This document shows positions 24,101 through 36,317 of a DNA stretch of 64,000 nucleotides, one piece after another. The DNA comes from Cichorium intybus. Its lineage: Eukaryota > Streptophyta > Magnoliopsida > Asterales > Asteraceae. Under the pieces are notes generated by a model. The model saw only the letters and a list, made by a program, of their open reading frames with translations, was not told the DNA's origin and did not search any database. The stretch covers positions 77,173,494-77,237,493 of the forward strand of contig CM042013.1 of the NCBI GenBank assembly GCA_023525715.1. The letters run 5' to 3'. Position numbers and translations under genes: made by a program. Every line of letters begins with the position of its first letter. Position 1 is the stretch's first letter.

Positions 24101-25258
24101 TAATAAATGCTCTATTATTAATATGTAATTATTAATTTGGGAGGTTGAAGCATGTTGCATGGAATCCATTAAATAAGCTTCCTCTCTTTTCAATCTCAAG
24201 CACAGGACTTATCTTTTCAATCTCAAGCACAAGACCATGTACACCAGGAAAACAACAAAAAGGCAAAAACGAATATATATTCTTGTATGTATATGTCTAT
24301 GCATGATAAAACGAATATGATTGTATGAATATGGTTGATTATCTAAAATTCTTGCATATAGTTAAAGTTATGATTTCCTTTAATCTTTTAATTTAGAAAT
24401 TGATGTTTGAATGTTTGTTTGACTAATATACATTTATATACAAGGAAACTCATATTTTGGTCATCCATTAAGTAACCATTACTTTTTATTTAATCCTTAT
24501 AGCTTGATAATTTAAAAACCTATATTTACCTTTCTGTCTTTGACTCAATAATGTTCTATTAGTTTTGATTTTATAAACTAGCACTGCTCCTTTATTACAG
24601 CCAATAATGTCTTTAGTTCTTGCTAGCTTTGATTTTAAAAACTAAAAATACAACTTTTTAGAAATACAAGTAGACTTTAATATTGGAGAAGGATAGATTG
24701 AAGCAAAAGAATTAACCGCCACAATTTCGACCCATTTACCTAAAAATGATTGGTTTTTGTTATATTTCACCTCTAACGAGTTTAAAAATATTACAACCAA
24801 TAATGTCTTTAGTTCTTGCCAGCTTTGATTTTAAAAACTAAAAATACTTCTTTTTTTAGAAATACAAGTAGACTTTAATATTGGAGAAGGATAGATTGAA
24901 GCAAAAGAATTAACCGCCACAATTTCCACCCATTTACCTAAAAATAATTGATTTTTGTTATATTTCATCTCTAACGAGTTTAAAAATATTATCTTAAGGG
25001 GAAACCAGTAAAAGGCTGCCGATATAGGTTACAAGTCAAACTTAAAACAATAATAAATGCTCTATTATTAATATGTAATTATTAATTTGGGAGGTTGAAG
25101 CATGTTGCATGGAATCCATTAAATAAGCTTCCTCTCTTTTCAATCTCAAGCACACGACCTATCTTTTCAATCTCAAGCACAAGACCATGTACACCAGGAA
25201 AAAAGCAAAAAGGCAAAAACGAATATATATTCTTGTATGCATATGTCTATTCATGATA

Positions 25259-26087
25259 AAACATTTTGGTTGATATACATATTAATAAAAGAAAGAAAAT
25301 CATACCTGAGAGTTAATGAAGAACAAGTTGGCTATTAACGAGAAACAGTCGGCTAATATGAAGAACAAGTTGGCTATTAACAAAGAACAGTCGGCTAATA
25401 TGGTTTCAAATATAATAGGTTGAAGCAATTATTTATAGATAGCTATTATACGGTACGGATAATTTTTTTTTTAATTTCGGATAAATTTTATGAAAACAGG
25501 ATGAAGATTAACTTTTTCTACAATATAATAGGAAACACAAATCTCGCAAATAGGATACGTTTATTATCAAATAGGGCACACCAAATGATAACACACAAAT
25601 AGGATACGACTTTGATAGGATACGGTTATATTATTTTCAATAGAACACATTAAACTAATATGGCACAGAAAATAGGACACGTCTCAAAACAAATCATCAA
25701 ATAGAACACACAAAATAAAACAAATAGGATACATTTATTTTTAATAGTTATTTGTCAATGGATCCTATTTATCGTTTTCTAGTAATATTCATATTTTCTT
25801 ACCAACGATAGTAATAATGACAACTTGTAATAAATTATTACATTATCCATAATGTTAACAATTGTTAGGTACATATATTTACCACTATTATTACATTATA
25901 GTAGTATGCAACTTAGAACTTGCAATCAGCTAATAAGTTTTTTATTCTTTTAGGTTACATATTGTTATTAAAGTAATTAAATACAAATATGCTATTAATT
26001 ATAAGTATTACTCCTGTAGTATGCTCTTCAATTTCTAAAATAACAAAAGTTGTTTTCCCTTTGAATTTGATTAAAAAGAATTATTAC
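25259..26087. other. AT-rich spacer with a 42-bp direct repeat
   Basis: Two copies of a 42-bp unit containing CAAGTTGGCTATTAAC and CAGTCGGCTAATAT lie at 25318-25359 and 25360-25401. Short AATAGGA(C/T)AC-type repeats follow at 25550-25760. No gene was seen. Confidence 0.5.
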
Positions 26088-26136
26088 TCTATATATTAAA
26101 ATCCAAGGATTCTCTAGAAGATCTGGGCGGGGGGAA

Positions 26137-26151
26137 GGGGGGGGGGGGGGG
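26137..26151 (+). repeat. Homopolymer G run
   Basis: Fifteen consecutive G in a G-rich stretch near the proposed 5' end of H1. It is prone to length error and can form quadruplex structure. Confidence 0.8.
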
Positions 26152-26268
26152 TTTGCGTTTTAAGGGGGGTGGGTTTTTTTGGTCATTCAGTTCCCGCCAC
26201 CTGCAGGAGCCACCTGTGTTGCGAAGCGTCTCCTCTCGCCAGGTATCTCAACCTTTCTTTACTTCCTC

Positions 26269-29200
26269 ACTAGTTTACAAACCCGTGTGTTACACGGCTG
26301 ACAAATAAAAAAAACTTATATATTAAAAAATACATTTTATTTTAAAAATAGGATCATATTAATAAACTTTATTGCAAAATTTAACAGACAATCTAATACC
26401 ATTACGGATTTTAGTCATTAAAATAATATTTTCTAAATCACCAACTAATTTTACTCATAAAAACCCAATTTTCATCGGTTTTACGATAGGTACTAATAAC
26501 AAAAACTCAATTTTCATGCCAAAGAAGTAAAATCACATATGCAAAGTCTAAAATTTACCAGATATCTTTTACTCACGGATTTGAAAGTTTCAAATATCTT
26601 TTACTTACATATCTTTCATTTTCAAGCCATTAATAAGAACTCTTTGACTTACTTACAGTGTAGAACTTCTTTTTAAAAATATCTTTTAAGTTCTCCAATC
26701 TTATTCACAAAACAGAGAAAGAAAAAAAATAAAATCATCTATTTTTAAGAAACATAGACTTACCCAAATTTGTGTGCTCATCCATATGTTTGTGAGGCCT
26801 TACACACAGCTTTAATGTAGGACCAACTGTATGCACTAAAACCAAAAATTAGCTATTGTGTTTAAACTATACACACTAAAACCAAGTATATAAATAAGAA
26901 ATGAAAGAATACTTTCTTCTCAATCCTTCCTCTAATATGTTTTGTGTAGTTGCTGCATCCAATTTCAATTGTTAGATACCAATAAAAAGAAATTAAAATG
27001 CATGAGCCATCATAAAAGCAATGAATAGTGAGTTAGTAATAGAATACTATGTATTTTGTTTGCAATCACATACATGATACATGGACACATTAATAATATA
27101 TCAAGGTTACTACGTATCACAATTGCCTCACAGTACTTCCTTAGATCATATGCCTCTAGTGAGTCAGCAATACCAAGTTGTAAAGAAAATAAAATGGCCA
27201 TGCATTGCTGCCATAATGGATTTTTCCCTATCAATGAAACGGGAATTCAGAGCCGAATCGGAATTAAACGGAAGAGCAACAGATAAATCAGATAACACAT
27301 CCAGTTCAAATCCATGTCTATAGTGAGATTAATTTCAAAATGGGAAGGAGTGGCGGTGCTTGGGATTGTATTTTTATCTCTCTTGAAATATTTCAGTGAC
27401 AATACTGGTTGTTCAAACTTCCACATTACTTGATGATGCTCTCCCTAATGACTTCATGAATCCTCTTCCTCCTAATGGTTCTAGAGCAAAAAAAATGAAT
27501 GCCTTTAATCCCGGAAGCAAACTTATCTATTTCTAATTGGAAAGAATGAGAATAACAGGACAATATCTGAAGATTCTGATAGAAGATTTACCCAAAAAAA
27601 AGTCAGCAACTCGTCTTATCAGAAAAATAATTTCCATATATGAGTGTAAATTTGGCTTTCAAGTTCATGTCTTACTATTTATCAAGCTTTATAGTTTATA
27701 GTCATGTTAAATGCCTCAAAGACTAATACCCATCTATGCATGTACATATAATATAGCTCAAGTATCATTAACAACACAAAAGAAATTTCCCTGAAACATA
27801 TAGGAATGAAACATACTGAATGATGAATTTACCGTTGCAAACTCGGCTGGAGGAATTCACATGATGTTCTAGCCTTTTAGCTCCATGAAGTTGAGCTATG
27901 TATAAATACCATAGAGAAAACTTATTTTTCTAGTAATGACATTCATCAAGGTCCAATTAACTGAATTTGATTTAGAACCCTACAAGTCCATTGTAACTAA
28001 GAAAAAGAAGAAAGGGTGTATACCTGGTTTGATTTTCCAATCAATACTTCATCATGTTCAATTGTTATATCTCATGCCAAAAAGTCCCATTTGTTGCTGA
28101 AGTGCTCTAGGATTAAATGGAAGAAAAAACTCTCGTATATGTCAGGTTTAAGTAGTAGGCCGGTGGTCAAATATCCTCCAAGATAGTTTGATTTGACCGT
28201 AACCAAAGGGATAAACCTAAAATTGAACTCAAATCATACGTAAAACCAATTTTTGTGTTATTTACAAAAAGAAAAGACTTTTAAATGCCTGTTTAGTATC
28301 AGAACTCCAACTAAACTCTACCATGCTTAAAACCGCAGTCACCAACAAAGTCGCCGCTTATTGGCCTGTAAGAGGGAATATAATTTTTTTATTTAAAACC
28401 TTCAATTAACCAAAAAACCTGCAAAAACGATATTACGAATATTAGAAATCAATATGATTGAAACAATTCCTTTAACATTCTTCTACTGAAAGTTGCTGAA
28501 GAACCCAAAATTAGAATTTTGAACGCAGACTCATAAATTCCGTAAGCAGAAGAGAAACATGGAAGGAACTTACCTATTTTATATATAACCCATATAACCT
28601 CCATCGCCATTACATACTGGAATAGATTTTTGGTTTAGGCTTTGACAGCGAAAACAATTGGTTATTCTTCTTGAATTTCAACACAATGTATACAGAGTCC
28701 ACAAATCTGCGATTCTAAAAGAGAGGTAGCGAGACGCACACACAACAATAGTCGCTTAAGAGGGAGGAAAAGGAAACAATCTAAATTACCTTCTTTCAAT
28801 AATCAGCCGATTGAGAGGATCGCAAAAGAAGCAGATCAAATACCTTCGCTTGAAAACTTCAAAACGGACATATATTTACCAACCAAGAGATTAGGTTTTG
28901 ACCAGTTGAGAGAAATCCAATGTTCAAATAAAATCACAATGGCAACTGGTCAGAAGAAAAAAGTAGTCGCCAAAATATAACATATAGAGCACCTTGATCA
29001 TGTCGTGCAGTCAAATAATGAACCTTATGCCTCGCTTGCCAGACCACAGAAAACTAACCGGAGCCGAGCTGTTTGCCGACAACATAATCCCCAATTGATC
29101 GAACTCTGCACGAAAATTGAGCCATCATCTAGCAAATTAAAACAGAAAAACAATAAATCTATCAATAAATAAAAGAATAGAGGGAGCGGTGGTGTGGCAG

Positions 29201-29683
29201 CTAGGGTTTTGAAGAGGAGAATCGAGAATGAGAGGTTTTTAGTGGTACTAAAAATCATAAGTGGGAGGAGATGTTGATTGAACCCAGCCTTCATGTTTAC
29301 TCTTCAAACCGATGCCTTGAAGTCGTTTACATGGAGATTCTCATAGTCGGAGATATCAAAATCACGATTTCAACCGTGAACAATCGAGAGATTCAAAGAG
29401 GCGGTGGTGGTGACTCTTTCGATCTCCATCTCCTCTTCCAATTTGAATCAGGAATCGGATGAGTCGTTATGTACAATAGAGCGAGATGCGAGGGAAAGCT
29501 ACGAGATTTAGGGGCGGATAATTAGGAATTCAAAATTGAAATCGTTGAAACCGATTAAAAGAATTCAAATTCAGAATTTTTTTTTTTGAAAAATCAGAAA
29601 ATATGAGAAAATGCCATGTGTCAAGTATGACTTAAAAAGATGCCATGTGGCATTAAGTGGCTTGCTTTATTAGTATGTATAGA
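26269..29683 (-). mobile_element. Helitron H2, minus strand
   Basis: On the minus strand the 5' end reads TCTATACATACTAATAAAG from 29683, preceded by A. The early sequence carries the CCACATGGCAT-type motifs also found at the start of the 480-bp Helitron. The 3' end has the hairpin CCGTGTAACACACGG followed by CTAGT, ending at 26269. The next base is G rather than T. It lies between the H1 5' end and the PFK5 fragment, so it inserted into H1. Several short frames occur (27010-27234, 29025-29294) but I recognise no captured gene or helicase. Confidence 0.75.
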
Positions 29684-29699
29684 TTCTAACACGTTTCAG

Positions 29700-30132
29700 G
29701 TGAGCAAGTTTGTTCCAATTCTTTCTTTTACTCGTCTTTGTCTCCATTCTTACCAAATTTCAAAATTCAAAGCTTTGATATCGATTTCTTTTTCACTGTT
29801 AGGGGGTAGCGGGGTGGTTCGATTTTTGGTGGGGTTCTTTTCTACGCTTCTTACGCTCCATCTTCCTCAACTTTCTGGTTTAATTACAGGTTTGATTTCA
29901 TCCGGTCAAGTTTGCGGTGTCGGGGAGTGACATCGAACATGATCCGAGTTTGCAAGAGAAGTCATTGCGTTGCATCTGCGGAGAAGAATTCAAATTCCGC
30001 CATCGATTTTAGCGATCTCGGGTGGAAAACCAGGTTTGAAGAAGACTTTGAGAAGGGATTCAACATCCCTCATATGAGGGATTTCTTCCCTGACGCTGTT
30101 TCATACCCCTCCAATTTTTGTCTCAGAATGAG
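29700..30132 (+). pseudogene. PFK5: Captured PFK5 (plastid phosphofructokinase) 5' fragment
   Basis: The frame from ATG at 29939 contains IDFSDLGWKTRFEEDFEKGF, then NIPHMRDFFPDAVSYPSNFC and LRMR. This matches the N-terminal region of plant plastid ATP-dependent 6-phosphofructokinase 5, upstream of the kinase fold. The exon ends at a good GT donor after 30132. The preceding 240 bp look like leader or transit-peptide sequence. The catalytic domain is absent; the next captured piece belongs to XLG. No stop interrupts this short exon. Confidence 0.8.
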
Positions 30133-31160
30133 GTACACAAAAGTTACTTTGTCTTTTCTACTCTTTTTATGTACTCTTTTAGTTCATCGTTCCTTGAATT
30201 CGAATTACAATTACTAAAATCCATTTCTACCGTCTAAAATGACCTTCGGAGGAAGTAAAGAATTCCTGTAATTGCTGTTCCACCTACTTACTCAGATTAG
30301 TCATGCATTGGAATTCTGCATCAAAATAGTTATTGACTAGTGATTGACTGGTTTCTAGTTTCCTAATTAAAATTTATTTTGTACCAATTTTCTGGGTTCC
30401 TGTTGAGCCGCAGTGAAATACTTAATTGGTATGATAAAGTATCCAGCCTTTTGGGAAAGGTAAATCTTTATCTTTAAAAAACTTTACACGGGTACCGTAT
30501 CTAATGTTTGTTTAAGTGGAAATTAAGGTTATTTTGTTATTTATATCTATAAACAGGTGGGTGAGAAACCTTTAAAGATTATTAGTCCCCATTTAAACGT
30601 TGGTGCCCCAATTATGCCTGATGTCAGCAATGGAAACACGGGTGTGTTTATAAATGGACGTGAGATTACAAAAGTTGAGCTGCGACTGCTACAGGTTTGT
30701 ATTTTTTAATTTTGAATTGTTTAAATAGTTTTTTAGCATCATATTGAATTATTAATTATGTTAGTTTCTTAAATGTTATAGCTATTTGGAGTCCAGTGTG
30801 TTGGTAACTCCCACTTTTGGGTGAATGATGATGGTTCATATCAACAAGAGGGACAGAAAAACACCAGAGGATATATGGGGAAAGGTGACATTTTTATAAA
30901 GATTCTCTATCTTTTCTGTGTTTTTGAAATGTTTTTATCATGTAACATAAGAAAAGTTTTTTTTCAGGCCGGAACGAACCTGGTTTGTGCGGTATTGTCA
31001 CTTCCAGTTCCATCAATGTCAATTTATCCGAGTGGGGACCAATTGAGTAACACACTTAGTCAATCGATTCCGGACTATTTTGAACAAAACGCTCCTTGAA
31101 AGCTTCTTTTAATTGGATGTTGTGGGTCTGGTACAAGTACCACTTTCAAGAAGGCTCAAA

Positions 31161-31640
31161 TCCTATCCTAATAAATAAGTAACTCAAAGCCACATGTCAT
31201 CACCACATTCATTTTGCCACATGTCATTTTCTCATAATTTTAAATTTTTTAAAAAAACTAATTGGTTTGAAACGTTTCTAACTCATTAATGATCGGTTTA
31301 ATTATCATTCAATTTCAAAATTAATTGTTATCATTCAATTTCAAAATTAATTGTTTTTTAATATCATACTATTTTTTAATGTGTAGAATGATTTGGGAGA
31401 CAATTGACGTCATAATATTTTGAAGAACGATTACAATCATAATAGTGACTTTGATTTTAGTACCGGTGACATTCTCATAATCAATTATATTAATCACAAT
31501 ACAAAGTCGTAATAGTAAAAATCAAAAGAAAGATGTCACGATACACAAACAAATTTCTTATGTAAAATTATTGATGTTTATATATTCTTAATTAATTTTT
31601 TTTGTATCATCCCGTGTAATACACGGGTTTTACAACTAGT
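31161..31640 (+). mobile_element. 480-bp non-autonomous Helitron inside XLG exon
   Basis: It starts TCCTATCCTAATAAATAAG after A31160 and ends with the perfect hairpin CCCGTGTAATACACGGG, a short spacer and CTAGT, followed by T31641. Removing it joins the XLG codons in frame to read KAQILYKE, as expected for the family. This verifies both boundaries and the A|T target. Confidence 0.95.
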
Positions 31641-32137
31641 TTTATATAAAGAGATCCCTTTTACTGATGAAGAACGTGAAAGTATAAAGTTTATAAATCA
31701 TAGCAATATTTATGGATACCTTGGAATACTTCTACAACGGCGTGAGCGTTTTGAAGATGAAGCATTGAATGAGATGAACAAAGATGATAACTCTGGTACT
31801 TTGTTTTTTTTATCAAACTTTAAAGATGTATTACTCAACAAATCTTGAATTTTCTTTTTTTCATTTTTGTTTATCAATTTGCAGAAAATGAGAAAACTAT
31901 CTATTCAATATCTCCGAGGCTGAAAACGTTTTCTGATTAGCTACTGAAAATTATGGTGGCTGGTAATTTGGAAGATATATTTCCAGCTGCCACACGGGAA
32001 TATGCTCCAGTAGTTGAGGAACTATGGAATCATCCAGCCATGAAAGCCACTTACAAGAGAAGAATGGAATTGAAATGCTCCCTGGCGTTTCCAGTTATTT
32101 CTTGGAGCAGGTAACTTGAAATATGTATATAAAAAAA

Positions 32138-32781
32138 TATTAAATTACAAGTTTAGTCTGTGTGGTTTATATATATCCAAAGTTGTGTTTTTTGGTATCC
32201 AGTTGTTTCATTTGTTGCACACAGTTTTTTTGCATGTGCAGTGTTAAAAAAGTTCTGTTACATACAATGAAAAATGACTATTTTGCCCCTATCTTCATCT
32301 TGTATAATTAAACTTGTAAAAACATTTTTAATCTTTTTCATCTTAAACTCTAAACCAAATTAAAACCCTAAATAAACTACAAGTAAATCAAGATCCAAAT
32401 CAAAAGAAACCTAGAAATTTACTATTTTTTTATTTTAATGGACTGGTTTTGCCTTTTTTGTGCATTATAAAATGGTAAACTCGTGGGTTTCTTCTGATCT
32501 GGATCTTCGTTTTCTTTTACTTATAATTTATTTTTAGGTTTGAATTTTTTTTTAGAGTTTAAGATGAAGGAGAGTAGTTAGGATTTTTTTTAGATGTTTA
32601 ATTGAAAAAGTGAAGAGCATGAGGGCAATATAGTCATTTTGCTTTGGACTTGGCCGACCTTTTTTTTTTGAAGAACCTTCCAATAAAATTAATCTTTAAT
32701 TACCACTGGTTCAACAAATGAAACATCTGGAAGAAAACAATAAATTTGACATACCACAGGAACTAAAATTTTAATTTACTC
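32138..32781. mobile_element. MULE-like insert M3 in XLG intron
   Basis: The left end has TAAATTACAAG and GTCTGTGTGGTTTAT. The right end is its rough inverted counterpart (CATACCACAGGAACT, then AATTTACTC at about 32773-32781). This is the terminal style of M1 and M2. Flanking A-rich sequence prevents a sure target duplication. No coding capacity. Confidence 0.55.
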
Positions 32782-33122
32782 CAAAAAATGAAAAATCTAA
32801 AAAAGAAGATCTAACATGTTAATTGTGTGTGAATTTTCAGGCTGTTGATATATTAAGCATAGACTATATACCTTCAGATGTTCACATCCTGTATGCTGAA
32901 CATGTCACTTCTTCAAAAGGTCTTTCATTTGTTGACTTTTCATTCCCTCCAATCTCCATTATTATCACCTGATGAAACCAACGACACCACTGATGAAGAT
33001 AACTCTCTACTGAGGTTTGTTTCATGAAAAAAAAACATAATCTTCACCTTCAGAAAAATAAAAACTAAGTTATTGTTATCTCAAGAAACAGCAACGTACT
33101 TTCTTGTATTTGTGTATTATAG

Positions 33123-33389
33123 CATCTTAGGGACGTCGTCTCAAATAAATGATGTTCTAAAGGTATTTGCAAAACTGTATATTTTGTTTTTTCCTATTGA
33201 AGCATTGTACTTTGAAAATGTTACCCAATAATACGATTGTGCTTTCATTTTTTATGCTTTAAAAAAACTACTTTATATTTACTTGGTATTGAAATAACTG
33301 GAAATCCTTTACCAAAAAATAAACAAGTTTGCAGGCTATCTCAAGATGTGAAGATAGTCTATCAACCTTGAAAACCATGTAGGAACAAA
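33123..33389 (+). pseudogene. Unidentified captured exons
   Basis: Two short exon-like pieces with AG/GT borders lie at about 33123-33162 and 33336-33380, the second with a possible SRCEDSLSTLK reading. They lie between the XLG and UFD2 blocks, and I cannot assign them. Confidence 0.3.
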
Positions 33390-34793
33390 CACCTTCACCT
33401 CCGACTGGCACAGGAAATTGCTCGACTTCAGAAGGAAATCGAAACGTTTACACAGGAGAAATTATGTTATGAAGCTCAGATATTGAGGGTACGTTGGTCT
33501 CTTTCTCCTTGCATATGTGAATTTCAAATCCTTAATAAATGATGGTTAAAAGATATTTGAGAAAATGACTGCACGCTAAGTGAAATGGAAGGAAAAAATA
33601 ACCGAGGGGAAATTTGTAAATTGTGTGTTTTTTATGTATGTTAGGATGGAGGATTACTTCAACAGGCACTATCATTTTATCAGTTAATGGTGGTTTGGTT
33701 GGTGGGCCGTATTGGTGGATTTAAAATGCCTTTACCACAATCTTTTCCCATGGAATTTGCATGTATGCCTGCACACTTGGTGGAAGATGTCATGGAATTG
33801 CTTATTTTTGCTTCAAGAATTCCACGCGCGTTAGATGGTGTCAAACTGATAAAATAAAAAATAAAAAAATATTAACTTTTCTTTTTTATTTACCATTTGT
33901 TGCTTATATTTATTAGTTTATTTTTGGCAGGATGATTTTATGAACTTTATCATCATGTTCATGGCAAGTCCAGAGTATATTAGAAACCAGTATTTGAGAG
34001 CTAAAATGGTTGAAGTCTTGAATTGTTGGATGCCTCGTAGGAGGTATTTTATTTTTATTTTATGTTTACTCCATCGTCTTATGATATTTTCCCCGTAAAG
34101 GGTATTAACGTCTTTTTACATGTGGTTGCAGTGGTTCGTTGTTACAGGTACACTTTTTGAGGGGCACCAACTTTCTGTTCAGTATCTTGTGAAAAATCTT
34201 CTTAATCTTTATGTTGATATCGAATTCACGGGATCACACACTCAGGTGAATGTTTCCTAGATTTATCAATGTCCATGAAATGGCAACGAAGTTTCATTGA
34301 TTTATATCGGAAGGTTACATGCAAGTAATAGCAACATACTTCCACTGATCTTTTTATTCTACCATCCTACTTTCAATATTTCCTATCAAAGAAACATACT
34401 TCGAAAAATCTACTCGCTTATAGCAATGTCATCGAAATACTAAACAAGTTCCACTTTTATGATTTGGTAGCTTTTCAACATGTCATGTTCTAATAAGAAA
34501 AAAAATTGCAAGTGCTAATAATAATAAAAATTACAAGTAGAACACCTATAATAAGAAGAAATGAAAGTAGGATGCTATAATAAACAGATCATTTGAAGTA
34601 TGCTGCTATTTCTTGTGTTCATTTATTTCAAAGGGTTAAAAATACCAATGTACTTCCATTGATTTAATTATTCCAGCATCCTACTTCTATTTTGTTTATT
34701 AAAAAATCATACATTGACACATTGTAAAATCTCCTGATTATAGCAATGTGATTTAAATAACAAAACTGTTATAATATGGTAGAATTGAAGCAC

Positions 34794-34877
<84 letters not shown>

Positions 34878-35375
34878 CAAAATAGTAATAATAAGAATAA
34901 AACTACAATCGTGTAATTAAATGGGGTTGCTATAATAAGCAAAGCAGTAAAAGTACGTTGCTATTTCTTGCATTTTAACCATATTTCTAAACTGTTTTAC
35001 AGTTTTATGACAAGTTTAACATTCGGCATAACATCTTGAAACTTCTAGAGTACCTTTGGCAAGTCCCTGTCCACAAAAATGCTTCGAAACAGGTAACTTT
35101 TTATTCCAAAACATATTAATAGTTTATTTGCATTTCTTCTTATTTATTTATTTATTTTTTTAAATTTCAGATTGCAAAAGATGAGGAAAAGGGTGTTTAC
35201 TTGAACTTCTTGAACTTTTTAATCAATGACAGTATCTTTCTTCTTGATGAAAGTCTGAACAAGATTCTTGAACGTAAAGAGCTTGAAGCTGAAATGTCTA
35301 ACACAACTGAATGGGAACAAAGACCAGCACAAGAGAGACAGGAGAGAACCAGACTTTTCCATTCTCAAGAAAATG
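33390..35375 (+). pseudogene. Captured UFD2-type ubiquitin conjugation factor E4 fragment
   Basis: Exons lie near 33390-33489, 33645-33837, 33931-34043, 34132-34245, 35003-35092 and 35171-35375. They read through the UFD2 core: QEKLCYEAQILR, GGFKMPLPQSFPMEFACMP, MELLIFASRIPRALDG, DFMNFIIMFMASPEYIRNQ, VLNCWMPRR, KNLLNLYVDIEFTGSHTQ, YLWQVPVHKNA, YLNFLNFLINDSIFLLDESL and EWEQRPAQERQERTRLFHSQ. The match is to the plant E4 factor (Arabidopsis UFD2/PUB1-like), which extends ubiquitin chains. A frameshift near 34136 and loss of everything after 35375, including the U-box, make it non-functional. Confidence 0.9.
34795..34876. repeat. (TA)n microsatellite
   Basis: About 80 bp of uninterrupted TA repeats in an intron of the UFD2 fragment. 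Confidence 0.95.
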
Positions 35376-36317
35376 TTCGTCTTTTATCTCTCTACCCTTT
35401 ATGCGGGTCCACGGAACGGTATTTTACTTCATTAAAAAAAATATAAAAAAGGCAATGTACTTTCATTATTTTATTGGTTTAGCCACTTAAGTATTATTTT
35501 TTGTTGATTTACTCAATCAACTGTTATAGTAAAAATCATAAAAGTGATACCTTACTGGTTAAATTGTTAAGATGGTGAAAGTACATTGTGTTTTTTTTTT
35601 GTACTTTAACCTGGTCAAATAAATGGATTTTTTATATGGTAAAAAAAAAGTATAATGAATTGATCAGTAGAAAAAATAGTTTAGTGGCTAAATTGTTTTA
35701 TTTTATTGATTTACCCGTGATTTTCTTTTAGGCAAAATACAATAAACTTTTTGTACTTTCACCATTTTATCGATTTACCCACTTTTAAATATTTTATTTA
35801 GTGATTAAATAATCATAATTTTGTTTCCATTTAGAAAAATAAACTATTTTTTCCGATTACTCGGTTTTGATATCAAGGCCGAATACGGAAGAAGTTCACT
35901 AAAGAAAATAGCTAAGTGGCTAAATTGGTTGATTTTATTGAAGCAACCTGGTAACATACAAATATCAAATGAGTGGTTGTTAATGATGAAGCCATGTAAG
36001 TTTAGTATCCATTTGATTCACTTTTACCTGCTTCTTATTCATTTATATTGGTTTTCTAGGGCTTTATTGGTTTTCAGGGGCTTTTGACACACCAACTCCT
36101 GATCATTCGATCTGGGTTTGAGAAACAGGTAATTTTGGTCCCTCTTTCTTTTATGCTCCATTTTATCACCTTAGATGACCGAATCATATGGGATTATGGT
36201 CACCGGGTAAAATTTCCAATATTTTTCTTGATATTTGTAATCAGACTTTCACTTACTGTTTGTTCTCAAGTCTACTCTACTTTTTAAAACACTCATACCC
36301 ACATAAGATTCTTACAG
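35376..36317. other. H1 sequence between UFD2 and DXS fragments
   Basis: AT-rich, with imperfect repeats resembling text near 61430-61650 (runs of the 'TGTATTATAGCATCCTAC' type). A possible 56-bp exon at about 36079-36134, with AG and GT borders, is unassigned. Confidence 0.4.

Larger units (their letters stand above)
18788..25258. repeat. Tandem array, ~750-bp unit, six copies, dimeric order
   Basis: Copies begin with GATTGTATGAATATGG at 18788, 21322, 22072, 22819, 23572 and 24319, giving periods of 750, 747, 753 and 747 bp after removing the M2 insert from copy 1. Copies 3 and 5 share diagnostic variants with each other, and so do copies 4 and 6 (TGTTTGTTTGACT, and CTTGCATATAG in place of GTTGCATATAG). 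Part of the array has therefore expanded as a ~1.5-kb dimer. Copy 6 has an internal partial duplication around 24790-25000. No conserved protein is encoded. Confidence 0.93.
30415..33014 (+). pseudogene. Captured extra-large G protein (XLG) fragment, six exons
   Basis: Exons are near 30415-30459, 30557-30694, 30782-30884, 30968-31160 plus 31641-31795, 31885-32110 and 32841-33014, mostly bounded by GT/AG. Recognisable blocks include KIISPHLNVGAPI, FINGREITKVELRLLQL, HFWVNDDGSYQQEGQKN, a P-loop-like CCGSGTSTTFKKAQILYK, PFTDEERESIKF, IFPAATREYAPVVEELW and DVHILYAEHVTSS. This spans the cysteine-rich to G-alpha part of XLG proteins, plant-specific GTP-binding subunits of heterotrimeric G-protein complexes. 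A TGA lies just before the P-loop (about 31097), a TAG replaces a Trp (31938-31940), and frame is lost near 32950. A 480-bp Helitron splits exon 4 and a MULE-like element sits in the fifth intron. Confidence 0.9.

Noticed and set aside
18788..25258. CRISPR array or rDNA spacer
   Set aside because: The unit is ~750 bp with no spacer pattern, and no rRNA sequence is present; this is a eukaryotic tandem repeat.
30821..31099. A stand-alone 92-codon plus-strand gene
   Set aside because: It is XLG exon 3, an intron read through, and the start of exon 4, ending at a pseudogene stop.
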